Below are positions 49,284 through 62,300 of a stretch of 64,000 bases of DNA, in pieces. Each line of letters opens with the position of its first letter. The stretch's first letter is position 1. The DNA comes from Paralichthys olivaceus. Taxonomy: Eukaryota > Chordata > Actinopteri > Pleuronectiformes > Paralichthyidae. Location of the stretch: assembly GCF_024713975.1 (NCBI RefSeq), contig NC_091107.1, positions 11,955,501-12,019,500 on the forward strand, in the 5' to 3' direction. The position numbers were made by a program, and so were the translations under genes. Under the pieces are notes generated by a model. That model worked only from the letters and a program-made list of their open reading frames with translations, did no database searches and was not told where the DNA came from.

Positions 49284-52200
49284 ATGGAAGATTTAACAAC
49301 AGAAAAGTCATGTAAGCAAGTAAATGGACAGTCCAAAAAAGACAGATCACCTCCCGCTGCGGCTGCCGCTGCTCACAGGGTTGACTCATGCTGCGGATCC
49401 TGCCTGAGAGGGATCAAGCTCTGGATACCTGTGGACTACAAGATTGAGACTGTTCAGTTTTTAAAACTGGCAGGACCTGTGGTAAGATTTCGTTTGGATG
49501 ACAAAGTTGACAAGTTGAGTGTGATTTTACTCCACCAGACTTTACATTTTCAAAGCTGGGAGTTGTCAGTCTGCTGCAATATTCAGAAAGACTGAGTGTG
49601 AATCACTTTTAGACATGGGAACATGGGAAATATTTTCTCATTGAGGCTGTTAGGACTGCATATTTCTACAACCAGCAATAGTTATAAGTGGTTTGCTACA
49701 CATGCCATTTATTACCAAAATAAAAGCATGCCATTTTGAGTTGCTTTTAATTTGAAAGTCTTATAATGAAATTAATCAAATCACAGCTGAATATCAGATT
49801 TCTCTAATAATCCCACATTTATAGACTTGTGTGTCAATTTCTTTTAGCAAGTATTAGCTAAAACTAATTTATTTCAATATCCCTTCGAAATAAGGTGCAT
49901 TTGCAAGTGTCTCCTCAACAGAAACCTCTATGTTTGTGCAAGTTTCCGTTTGATAAGGTTGTCAAACACCAACACCTGTGATCATTAGAACCATTTTCCA
50001 AAGAAGAAAGGAGAAGTAGTGAAGATGTTAAGAGAAAAACCAAAGCAGACTTGTCAGCTACCAGAGCAAATAAGAACATTTTCTTACCTCCTTACCTTTG
50101 AAACAATGATTTTTCTTTTTATGAATAACAACTTGTGCAAACGTGTAAAGTTTCATTCATTTTTGTTGAAGTTCATTCATGTTTTTATGGTGATTAAATA
50201 CAGGGACCATGTTTTTGTGCCCCAGTTTATTTCCCAGTTGATGAGCTTCCTGATCGGCTTTGTCAGCATGGTGTTCTGTGGTCACCTGGGGAAAACGGAG
50301 CTGGCCGGCGTGGCTTTAGCGATAGCGGTGAGCGACACATGCTTCTGTTTTTATTAGCGAGGACCACTGCTCATTCTCTTTCATATAGCACTGCTTTTAA
50401 ATTTGTGTTATTCATATTCATTTACTTATTTGAGTGTGTTTTACTTGATGTCTTTACATGAATATGAAATTTAACATTGATATTTAATCTCACTACAGGT
50501 AATAAATGTCACAGGTATTTCCATTGGCTGTGGTTTGGCATCAGCATGTGATACACTCATATCTCAGGTATTCCACTCATCTTATTTATACAACCAGGTC
50601 AGACCCGACCAGATGCTGCTGTTTTCACAATATGCTCTTTCACATCTGTTTCCCTGGGCCAGTGTTGCTCTTTGTTCCTTGCACATGAGCAGGTATTACT
50701 TTATTTTCCTGTTTCTCTGACCCATTTCGTGCAGACTTATGGGAGCGGTAACCTGAAGCGTGTAGGGGTGATAGTCCAGCGGGGAGTGTTGATTCTGCTC
50801 TTGGCCTGTTTCCCCTGCTGGGCCGTGCTCATTAACACTCAGCCCATTTTGCTGGCTGTCAGGCAGAGCGCAGAGGTCGCCAGGTGAACACTTTCCTCTT
50901 CCACATCAATGCGTCACAGATGCTACTTCAGATGCTACATATACGCTTATTGCTCATGAGCTCTTCAGTTTTATTTTTGCACTTATTTATCATTTTCCTT
51001 TTTTCTATCTGACATAAAGACTCTCACAGCTGTATGTGAAGATCTTTATGCCGGCTCTGCCAGTGAGTTCAGCTTCCTCCATGTTAATTTTTTGTATCTG
51101 TAGTGAATGGTTGTTGTGTTGCATTATTAATCTAATCAATCCCATTCATTGCATCATGTTGGTTTCTGCAGGCTGCCTTCATGTACCAGCTGCAGGGGAG
51201 GTATCTTCAGAATCAGGTGCGTTCAGTATCTGTGTAAGACTGAAAGTTTGTCTGTAACTAGATCGTTTTGTGTGTGTGTGTTTGTGTGTTGGACACAGTG
51301 AGAAAGGAACAAACAGCAGGTGCACTGTTGTGTTTTAAACAGCTCGCTCTGGTTCACAGGGCATCATGTGGCCACAGGTGATATGTGGAGCCGTGGGGAA
51401 TGTTTTAAATGCAGTAATCAACTATGTCTTCCTCAATCTTCTCGACTTGGGGGTCTTGTAAGTATAGACCCATAATAGATCCTAACATTACACTCCCTAT
51501 ATTTCAGTACTTTTATCCCCCTATACAAGCCAATATGCAGGTTGCTAGCCATTCCAAAATCTAGGCTGAAAACCAAAGGACACAGGGCCTTTGCCAGGGC
51601 CCCTGGGGGGCCCTACAATTTGGAACAATCTGCCTGAAGTGATAAGACTGACAGAATTGGTTTCCTGTTTAATCTCTCTTCTTAAGACACAACTCGAAAG
51701 AAAAGCTTTTATCACATGATGTGCATGACTTTTATTATCTGTATCATTATTACATTTTATCATTTTTTAGTCTGTGACTTTCACACTGTTTGTTGTAAAA
51801 TATGTTGTTACTTGTATTAAAAAGCGCTATACAAATAAAGTTATTATTATTATTATAATCTGTAATATTTGAAACTAATCAGTCAATCCGAGTAAGGATG
51901 CATAGATTATTATGTTGATTAGCAATTTTAACAGTCAACTGAAGAAATGATTTTAGAATTAATTTATGAGTATAGATTTTAATGTTCTACTTTTTCTTTA
52001 ATCCTCCAAAGTGGATCTGCTGCTGCCAATGCCATCTCTCAGTATTCCCTGGCTGTGTTCTTGTTTGTGTATATCTGCGCCAGAGGCTTGCACAAAACTA
52101 CATGGGACGGTAAGTTTAGGATATTAACCTACTCTACTAGAGTGGGGATGACTTTTTATTACCCAAATACTTCTTGACAGAGTTCTGGAACAAATATTGA

Positions 52201-55200
52201 GGCTAATTGTATAAAAATGGAGACTAACACAGTATGACTTTTATTTCATTTAATGTAGTCAGATGGATTGCTGTGAAAAAACTGCTCGATTTGAATGAAA
52301 ATGCTCCATTAAACTAAACGTACACTCAGTTGCTCATGAAAAGTGTTGCACAATGCTGACAGGATTTATTTTGTCCACCCCATTTACATCATTTACAGAA
52401 ATAATTATCTGTGTAATGGACTAAAGTTCCAACTTTCATGAATGCAGAGTTTATTTCAGGACTTTTGTATTAAATTTGAGATTCAATTAATAGATGTGAA
52501 TCTGTAGTTTTCTGACGTGTTAACTTTTCCACCTGCCTGTAGATGAAATTCACATTTCATGACGTTCAGCTGCATTTAAAAAAAGACTCCCTAGCTTCGT
52601 AATTAATTTGACTTCACTGAATTTGTACAGATATTATTACGATCTCTATTTTATCTATAATGACTGCCAATTGACTTCCAAATTTCCCCCCAAATTAAAA
52701 ACTATTACAGGTCTGTAGTAGAGCGTGAGAGTAATTAAATATTTTTTATCCTCCCACTGAAATTGCAGCATCACATTTAATAACAGGTATAACCACATTT
52801 CAATAAATCCCTCATACCTCCTATAATCTCCCAGGCTGGTCCCGAGACTGTCTGCAGGAGTGGGGGTCTTTCCTCCACCTGGCCGTCCCCAGCATGCTGA
52901 TGCACTGTCTGGAGTGGTGGCTCTATGAGATTGCAGGGTTCCTGGCAGGCGTCATCAGTGAGGTTGAGTTAGGGGCTCAGTCTATAGTTTATGAGCTGGC
53001 TGCCATCGCTTACATGGTAACTCCTCCACATTATTTGTACTGAAACTTAACTTGAGCCTTTTTCTTGTTTTCTTTGGATCATGCTAAAGTGAGATTTGTG
53101 GGTTTTTTGTGGAAGTTACAGTGTTTTCATTGGTATCATCCTGTCCCGCAGTTTCCAATGGGTTTCTCTGTTGCTGCCAGTGTTCGGGTTGGAAATGCTC
53201 TCGGTTCTGGGAACACAGAACAAGCCAAACTGTCCGGCAAGGTCTCCGTCATCTGTGCATGTATGAACTTCATATGTATCTTAACAAACTGTATATAGCC
53301 AAATGTGTCAAGTGGTGTTGTTCTGATCTACTACCTTATTCACCAAAAATCTTTCCTTTTCTCTTTCTGTTTTATTTTTAAATATTCTGCCTGATGCTCT
53401 GATATGTTGTCCACTGCTCCTGAATAACATGCTGTGTTTCCAATGCCCAGCCATCGTCTCATGTTTCATAGGAGCCTGTCTTGGTGCTTCTAAGGATGTG
53501 ATTGGTTACATTTTCACTACAGAGGAGTATGTGCCGATACTGACACTTGTGTAACATTCGTAGGTTTGCTTATTCTTAGCTGAAAAACAATAACTAACAG
53601 CCTCATGTAATATTAACCAGCAAAGTAAGCTTGCAGTTTGTTTTGTCACCATCTTACACATAGTAGATGCAAGTTAACACATTTCAAATAACTTTGCTCT
53701 CACTTGTCTAAGTTGGTATTTGATTCTCATATCTGTATTTTTACTTTAAGAGACATTATTCAAAGGGTGGCTGATATCATGCAGATGTACGGTTTCATCC
53801 ATGTTGCTGAAGCCTTTGCGGTGAGACTTTTTACTTTAAAGGTCATGATATTCCACTGAGCCACAGAAACCTGACTTCTCAGCACAGATTTTTAGATTTC
53901 TCTTCGTTTTGCCTCTACAGGGTGTGACAGGAGGTATTGTCAGGGGAGCAGGGAAGCAAATGATTGGTGCTGTGTGTAACCTGGTGGGTTACTACTTCAT
54001 CGGGTTCCCTATTGGAGTGTCTTTAATGTTCCCTGTCAAAATGGGGATAGTAGGTGAGACACGATGACACAAGTAAGTCACACTCTAGCTGTATTTTGTC
54101 CATTTGAACTAATAAACGTTCCTCTTTCTGTCTGTGTTGCAGGGTTGTGGTCAGGGTTTCTAATCTGTGTTGTGATACAGTCCACGTTCTTTATAGTTTT
54201 CCTGTGCAAACTAAACTGGAAGAAAGCCACTGAGGAGGTGAGTAACTCTGCATCTGATCCAATGAATAACCAGATATCGATATATTTATAGAAAACATTC
54301 ACATGCACAGCAATATTCTGACTATTGACCTCATTCTGATTATTATTCATTATTCTGTTGCTTATAGAATATTCCATTCATATTCCTGATCACATGTTAC
54401 AGAGCATAGTTTTTTTTATGACCCGTCATCATCACGTCCTCTACGTCATTTTAACTTGAAATTGTTTAATGCACAATGTACCTTTTGTACGGTGGATAAC
54501 AGCTAATAAGAAAACACAACGACCAATTGTACAATGGCAAATCTGTTAAATCCTAAATACAAACCATGCGTCCATCCAATCAGCGATGAGCTTTGTCCAT
54601 AATAAGTACCCGACTCCTCCACTGAAGATTATGCTGTTACGTTTTGTGATTTCTTATGTTTTCTTCTTTGCTCATATATTTTCTTATTTGTTATTCTGTT
54701 TTTTATTTCATTGTACTTTCTTATTTGCTGCTGTTTCTTTTTACTTGTCGGGTTTATTGCCAAGTAGTTTTACACTTACATGGAGTTGTTATTGCCTCAT
54801 GACCTTATTCAGTTCATCAGAATAAGCTGTTTACATGGCATCTTATTCAGACTGTATTAATCTGGTAAATAACAGAACACTGTTGTCCATGTAACACGTC
54901 TATACCCACTCTTTGTTTGTCATTCTCATATTTGGTTTTTTAAATGACTCAAAAAATGTATCCAGTTATTTTGAATATCTCTGAACAGGCACTGGTAAGA
55001 GCAGGAGTCCACATGACAGAGCGGAACAAGATCTTTGGGATAGAAAATAATGGTAAACACACGCTATCAACATGTGGACTTCTTTGTGAAAACTATTGCA
55101 CAAACAGCCTTTACCATTTTTAAAATCTCTGTCTCACAGCCCAGGACTCTGGTGAAAACCAGACCCACATAAAGACATGTGGATCCAGTTCTTTGAGTCC

Positions 55201-55381
55201 AGCAGAGGGGAGGCTGGAGGCGCTCGGTGCAGGTCAGCAAACCTCACACGACAACGTGGCTCTGTCAGTCAGGCAGCTGGTGGTGCGACGTGGGCTCACT
55301 GTACTGTTCATGTTCATCATCCTCGCTGCTGGAGTCTGCATCAGTGAGATGCTTGTCAGATCGCTCCAATTAGACGAGTGA
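49284..55381 (+). CDS. slc47a: SLC47/MATE multidrug and toxin extrusion transporter, complete
   Basis: Sixteen coding exons: 49284-49481, 50226-50327, 50499-50567, 50735-50883, 51020-51062, 51172-51216, 51360-51457, 52012-52109, 52835-53016, 53152-53260, 53451-53526, 53751-53820, 53921-54053, 54143-54237, 54989-55052, 55140-55381. All introns are GT-AG and all phases agree, giving 590 residues (human MATE1 has 570). MATE proteins exchange protons for organic cations such as metformin or creatinine at apical membranes of kidney and liver. Family blocks seen: [68 protein letters not shown] and [11 protein letters not shown]. The acidic residues matching human E273, E278, E300 and E389 are E294, E299, E321 and E410. 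A 13th membrane helix (QLVVRRGL...) ends the protein, as in vertebrate MATEs. Start chosen at the first ATG followed by a hydrophilic N-terminus (poly-Ala at 25-30). Which fish paralogue (a1, a2, and so on) is not decidable here. Confidence 0.95.
51575..51850 (+). mobile_element. LINE 3' end with (TTA)n tail inside MATE intron 7
   Basis: A reading [15 protein letters not shown]...[11 protein letters not shown] is followed by 'aaaaagcgctatacaaataaagttattattattat'. Both are typical of the 3' end of fish Rex1/L2-like LINEs. It lies wholly within the intron between 51457 and 52012. Confidence 0.7.
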
Positions 55382-56654
55382 CCATGTACATGCAGCACCA
55401 ATCAAAGCACTGAGATTCTGCCTTTCAGATTACAGACATACAGTATGTTCGTGTTTAGTTGGGAACTTGAAAAGTTCATTCACTCTTTCCCTCATTCATA
55501 TTTCTAAATCTATAAATGAATCTATTCAACAGTTCAACCACTCACTTTTGCAGCTGTTACATTTGTCATCACTTGTAAAATCTAAATAATCAAAACACAA
55601 GCTGAAATGAACAAATGCTGTTAAGACATGTCTCCTTTAGAATAAAGAGACATGCTGCGTAAGAAGGTCTCTCCAGTCAAGACACTGACGGAATATATGT
55701 CCTCATCCTGCAGTATATAGACAGAATAAATGCCACAATTAGAATAAGGATGATTAGATGCTATATTTAGGGTACAGCGCGTCTGTGGGTGTGTTTTCAT
55801 CATCAAACACAGAAGAGCTGCTCTTTTCCTTCAGTTTATTTTTCATTCGCTTTGATCTACATCGCCAAATTTGATGATAATGAAACGTCTGTACGCTCTC
55901 GCTTCAACAAGCCTGCTGGATGGAGACACGTCAGACTGAGCCAATCAGCCTCCTCTGTGCAGCTAAAGCTTATATGGCTCACTCGGAAATAAAGAATTCA
56001 GTCCTGCAAATAAGCAACCTATTAACCACGTGGGATTTTTCTGAAAATCACCATTGTTGTTATTATAGCACAGATCTTTTAAAGCTGCTTTATATTTTTA
56101 AAAATATGCTTGTTCATTTTCTCCAATCACATCGTGTCAAATGTTGACCTGTTATTTAAAATCTGTTCCCTTTTATGTGTCTTCAAAAATAATCAGCTGA
56201 CTGAATAAATATTTAGTCCAGTCATATTTTAATTTAGGCCACGGTCAGAATCTTCTCAAGGGACTTTGTTCTTTCAAGGAGGAAATGTGTGTTCATGTGA
56301 TGTCGGAACATTTGGAAAAAATAGTTTCTGACTGGACAAATTCACTAGCGCAGACTCAAGATGGAAAATGTTGGTGAATTTGATACACGAATCGCTGACG
56401 TCATCACTTATAAGCCAATTAACATGATTTCACAGTCAGCTCTAAAATATTAGCTTTTAATGTGAACTTGTTAAATTGTTAATTTTGTCACTGTATGTCC
56501 GTCTTTCACAAGCAACCTAACACCACTTTTTAATCCAATGCAACATTCACATTTTAAATGATTTCTCTGCCTGTTATACCGGATCCTTTTTGCTTTGCTC
56601 TTCATCACTATGTAAATAATGAGGTGTCGAGGTTTTGTTTAAACACTTTAAACA

Positions 56655-56660
56655 AAATAA
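56655..56660 (+). terminator. Candidate poly(A) signal of the plus-strand MATE gene
   Basis: AATAAA about 1.27 kb past the stop. Earlier AATAAA hexamers at about 55988-55993 and 56204-56209 are alternatives. Confidence 0.35.
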
Positions 56661-57484
56661 ATGCAACACATTTTGTTTACAGCGTCCATCTCTTTTTAAC
56701 ATTCTGACTTCGAAGCAGCATGGGAATGCACAATAACCTTAGTGCAGTATGTTTTCTGGTTTATTCATTTCAACAGCTGTTAACTCAAGAAGAGCTTTAT
56801 AGCTTTAGAGGTATCTGGTTTTAAGCCAGTGCACCCACAGGCCACTGCTCTCGTCCCCAATCTGACACCAGAACTGGATTGCAACAGATTGATGTTGGCA
56901 GCAGTCACATAAGAAGCTGCATATTAATTGTTCATTATTTAACATTTAAATAAGGCTTGATTCATACATGGTTAAATTGTTGTCTGAGCCTCAGTCTTGC
57001 TCATCAGTGGAGACACTGCCTCACAGAGACCGGCTCCTCACAGAGACTGTAATCTTGGCCTGCTCACCTCCAGAGGCTGCAATCAGTAACATGCTGTGGC
57101 GTCATTAACAAGTGGCTGTGTAAAGATCTCCTGTCAGTGTTATACAACGACAACTTGTGATGCAGTAGCTCAAGGAATCTCATATTAACTTCTGGGTTTT
57201 GTTGCTACGTGATACAATGACAACTGGAATTTAATCAAGTTCTGGCTGCAGTTAATCAAAAATTTGCATTTTCTGGTTGTTGGACACTATGATGCCAACA
57301 GCAGGGCCTCAATAATTTGTGTTGTATTTTTAATCTTTCCTTCGTATCTGCATATTTACAATTTAGAAAATAGTTCAAGTTATTTAATGCAAATGTCTTG
57401 GTGTATTGATATATTGTGTTTTTGGAGCTGATACCCGAACATACCTTTGTATTCTTTACACTGTCACACACTTTTAAAATCATT

Positions 57485-57490
57485 TTTATT
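57485..57490 (-). terminator. Candidate poly(A) signal of the minus-strand MATE gene
   Basis: AATAAA on the minus strand, about 630 bases past the stop at 58119. With the plus-strand signal at 56655 this leaves about 0.8 kb between the two convergent 3' ends. Confidence 0.35.
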
Positions 57491-58118
57491 GATTAGCTTG
57501 TGATCAAAGTGCATTACATCATTGGCCCAAAATATACAGTAAAAAGAACTATCTTATTATTTATCAAACACCTGTGTTCTAAAGATATATATATATATAT
57601 AACATTGACAAAAGAAAAGGAGCATAGAGAGTATGTAAATGGTACATTGGATATTTAAAATCTATCAAAAGTTAAAACACAAGAAAATGATTTAAGAGAA
57701 TATATGTCACAGTGCAATATTTGAATCGAGACAAGAATAGTGTCAGTGGAAAAAAATGTGTTCCTCAATTCCCACATGGTCTCTTAGTGACAGGTTTATA
57801 ACTGATGTGTCCTCTTGTCCCGGTTGAGCATCTCAGGCTGAGCAAGTTAAAACATGATCTTTGTAACAAGACCTTTGTTCAAACTGTCAGTCGCAGTCTC
57901 TCTTGATATTTCCTCGGCTACTTCTGTGGTATTTCTCAGCAGTGCAGAACTGACACATCTTTTTCTCTGTGCGTAAAAGAGTTCTGCAGCCCCTGTGGAG
58001 CTGAAGTTTTCCAAAATGACAACCTGAGTTATCATTTTTGGAAAAATTCAACCCTTTTTCTTTCTAGTTGTGTATTTTCGGTTTGTCAGATGTGCAACAT
58101 TCAGAGGTGAAAGTCGGC

Positions 58119-59314
58119 TCAGAGGGTCGGGGTCAGGTCCAGAGGAGCCCACGGTGTAGGAGTGGAGACATTGACCCAGTTCAGGGTGAAGTTGGACATG
58201 CTCTGAGCGGGGGGCTCTGGTCCAGGGAACACGATGTGAAAAACAATACCTATAACCAGAGTAAGACCTGAAACCAAGAATACGAGTCCCCGACGCAAGA
58301 TCAGCTGAGTGAAAGAAAGTAGCTCTTGAGTTTTGGTGTTTGAAGTGTGTTTGCTCTTCTCAGCGTCCCCATCAGTGCCCCCCGCGTCAGTGTTGTTGCC
58401 CTCGGCCTCATGACCTGCTTTCAGCTCCTGATCCTGGGTGTTAACTGGACTGTAGCCATCTGAGCCGACTTCACCGTTCGACTGGGCCTTCAGGGTGCAA
58501 AGATGTTGCTATTACTCAGTTTGCATAAAACACACGCATACAAAGAATTGAAAACAATCTACATGTGCTCTTACTTTGTTAATGCTGTCAGACACGTCAG
58601 GCACCACAGCTTCACTCAGCACTGTACCCACCGGGTGTTTTGGTTTCACCACCACTTTCTTTCCAGCTCGCTTTTGAGCCTGAAATCACATTGAATTTTA
58701 CATTAACATTTTTTTGAAGGTAGAAAAAACAATCAAATCTCTTTCAGAGGTTTCATTTGTTACCCATAATATCTGCTTTTCCTTGCAAAAGCCTTTATTA
58801 TGATTCATTTGTGACATTTTTGAGTGTGCATGTGTGCACACAAAACATGTAGACTTTAGATTAATATAATGAAATATGATAAATATGATAAACAAAAATT
58901 AAACAAAACAAAATCTCTGACATATTCAGTTGCTACAGGGAAGTGCTGTAAGGAGTAACAATTTAGTGATGGGACTGCCGCCTAGTGGCCATAGAAAATT
59001 CAGCCATTTCAGTTGATCCCATTTGTCTAGATGTGAAATTCGTTTTACAGGATGATAAGAAGATCGTACCTTTTGTGTGACTTTCTTCCAGTTTAGGTTG
59101 AAGATGAGAGTGAGAAAGAAACCCGTCTGAAAGAGAACACATAATAGGAGACCCAGCCACAGGCCTAACAGGAGAAACACACAAATACAGATGATTTAAG
59201 TAAATATCTCCAGTGTTTACCACTCTCACTTGTAATTAATTAGCATTAATAAATATCATTAGTTTTACCTCACAAGTTTCAGAGCTTTAATGCACTTTGG
59301 GGGTGTGTGTTTGT

Positions 59315-59365
<51 letters not shown>

Positions 59366-62300
59366 TGCGTGCGCGTGCGTGCGTGTGTGTGCATGTGTGT
59401 GGTTTGTAAGCTTAACTAATGAACTCCTATTCAAATATAGACACACTTCCTTATTTCAAACATCTGCTGTCGTACTTCCAGGGTGCTGTGCTCATTAGAC
59501 GATACAACGAATATTCATGACCAAGTCAAAGTCTGTGTCGTTCAAGGAAATACCCTTGCTGATCACTGACAGCTGTTGCATTTAAGAGTAAAATTATGTT
59601 TGTGTGAAACGTTTACCTAACTTAATGGAGCGACGCTTGCGAGCTAGTTGAGGTAGCCAACTCGAGCTGCGCTGCTCCAATCATGTGACATACATCATGT
59701 GACATACATCATGTGACATACATCATGTGACATACATCATGTGACATACCTCACTCTCCACAATCATCGATAATACACACCCACCTTATTAGGCGGTATA
59801 TATAAGCAGATGATTTTACCAATCACTCCCTTTGCTTGCCCCGCTGCTGTGTCAGAATTGCTGCCAGTTGCTTTAGCCCCTCCACCACCCCAGCATCGAC
59901 CTGTAGGCTCTAACAGGGGTTATAAATATTTGCTTATCACTCCTGTCATATCTATGTAATAATATCTGGGAGAGTGATTAAGTCGGAGCCTAGACGCCAT
60001 CACTAACCTGTGCTACTGTTGCAACATTTGAACATGATTTTCTGACTGAACTTAAATTAGTGTTGATATTTAAACTTACCTATCATGTAATTATGTAAAA
60101 TGGAGATGCAAAAATGTTAATACAATTAAAATATGTTTAAACAATCGTTGGTCATCAGATTGCAAAAAGCTGTGCAGCATCATGATTGCACAACCATGTT
60201 GTTGCACGAGTTTGAGAAGATGTACACAAATCTGAATTAAGAAGTACAATCATTGGTGATTGTAGATTAAAATGTTCAGAAACCGGGATCCTGAGCCTGA
60301 AAAGGGTTTGGTAAAATCTCAGTATTTAACAGCTCACTTTGAATTTCCAGTATAGCTTATTTGCAGAAACAGATGGAGTGAATATTACCTAATATTCTGA
60401 GCTGGGCAGCAAACATCAGAGCTACTCCCACTGGCAGGCCGATGCAGTAGTAACCCACCAGGTTGGACAAGGCAGCGATTTTTTGCATCCCAGATCCAAC
60501 AAGAATCCCTGAGCAGACGCACTGAAAACACAAACACAGAGTGAACCAATGTAGTAAACAGCTGAATGTGTGCTACTCAACATTAGGGCTTACTAATTAG
60601 GAAAGATCAGTTTTTGTGTTCTGTACTAACGTACCAGGAGTGCATCAAAGAACTGTAGAAATATGTAGACCGTGAGGCTCTCTGAGACAATCGCCACAAT
60701 GTTGCTGCAAACAGTAGAAGATCATCAGAAAACAGAGTGGTCTTCACATGGTGCAGAACTGAATGAATGTTGGTGTGAAACTCACTCGTCAGAGGTAAAT
60801 ATGTAGGCAATGAAGGGCTTACAGCCAGCAATGAAGATACCCTGGAGCACGGCAAGCAGTCCTGTAGCAAACACATTATATATGATATGTAAGACCTCTT
60901 GATTCATATTAAACTTATCTGGTTGCATTGGTGTGCACTGTATTTCTGTATGTTGGTATAGTGCACATACAGTATAATCTGAGATCTTTAACTCAAGCCA
61001 TTTTCAGACATGAACTCCAAAAAATGTCCAGAAAATTTGGTCAGGAAATGTTCCCCTTCAGTTATGAAGAACGCACGCAGCAAGAGATTGGGGTCAGACG
61101 TGTTCACAACAACAGGAACATTCAGGTGAAGGGTGACTTCTGAGGAGAGCATGCAGGAGATATAATTTATGAATTCCAGTGAGGAAATCACCCATTTCTG
61201 TTGACGGCATATCGACTTTGGCGTCTGCCCTTATCACTGACATCTTTGCCAGTGTGTTGATGGTGAATGGCACCGGACATTCTCCTGCACTCTGACATTT
61301 TCTAAACATTTTACTCACTGGCTGGCAGGATATGTTCTGGAAAAATGACCAGAGCAACTGATTCAGACTTTTGCGTTCTCACATTCAGCCACTGCGGAAA
61401 ATTTCAGGAAAATGTTTGGACTTGTGCATGTCTGAAAGCAAGGAGGTGTCTGTTTTAACTGTATTATTAGAAATTATACACCTGGCCATATTAGAATTGT
61501 GTCTCTTCATACCTGATAGAACCAGGGTCACTTTGCAGGTGACTATGGCGCTGGCGGTGTCTCCAGCCCCCAGAGCATTGCCAACTCGCACACATGCAGC
61601 TGCGTGAAGACCCATAGGGAACTGCAAAGACCCGGCTTCAGTGTCATTTATATTCAGGAAACAATTTTACAAGTTTATTCTTCCAGAGAGTTTGAAAAAA
61701 AAAAAGATCAGCACTGCCAAGCCATGTGGATAAGTCTTCAGACAAACAGAAATTTAAAAACATCTTGTGTGAGGTTTAAGCTAAGATAAATTGACTGGCT
61801 CCACAGATCTAAGTCCTTACAGGAGGGAAATCTATTTTCTTATCAACAGTAAATAAATGCTGAATTATTGTTCAATGATAAAGTAATGGAATATACATAC
61901 CATATATATTATGCTTCCTATTTCATCCATAATATGCTGGGCAGCAAGATCCATCTCACCAAGTACACCTGATATGATAAAGGTCAAATTCAGAAAATTA
62001 ACAGAAACTTTAGCATCATGCCTGAAAGCTTCAGGAAGAAAGTGATCAAACACAGGAAGCAAACTGCTCCTACTATGGTGTTGGTTTATTAATCTGATGA
62101 CGGAAGAGAAATACGTCAAAAGAGACAGATGTTTTATGGCACATTTTAGTTTATCAGAGTCTAAAATAAACACATTGTCTACTGCTGTTGGAGACAATGT
62201 TGGAGATTTCTTTTGTACAAAATCTTTGATTCGTTATTTTTTATGTTAGTCCAAAACCAGAACTTTCAGATTTTAAAGAAAACACTGACCTGAAAAGAAA

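Larger units (their letters stand above)
55382..58118. other. 3' UTRs and spacer between the convergent MATE genes
   Basis: AT-rich sequence with poly(A) hexamers for both strands and an (AT)n at about 57583-57601. No leftover MATE exon could be found between the two genes. Confidence 0.5.

Noticed and set aside
55621..57483. Leftover or third MATE gene between the two convergent copies
   Set aside because: I searched for the conserved MATE blocks and found none; only 3' UTR-like AT-rich sequence.
59680..59749. CRISPR-like regular repeats
   Set aside because: The units are directly tandem without spacers, in an intron of an animal gene; a minisatellite.
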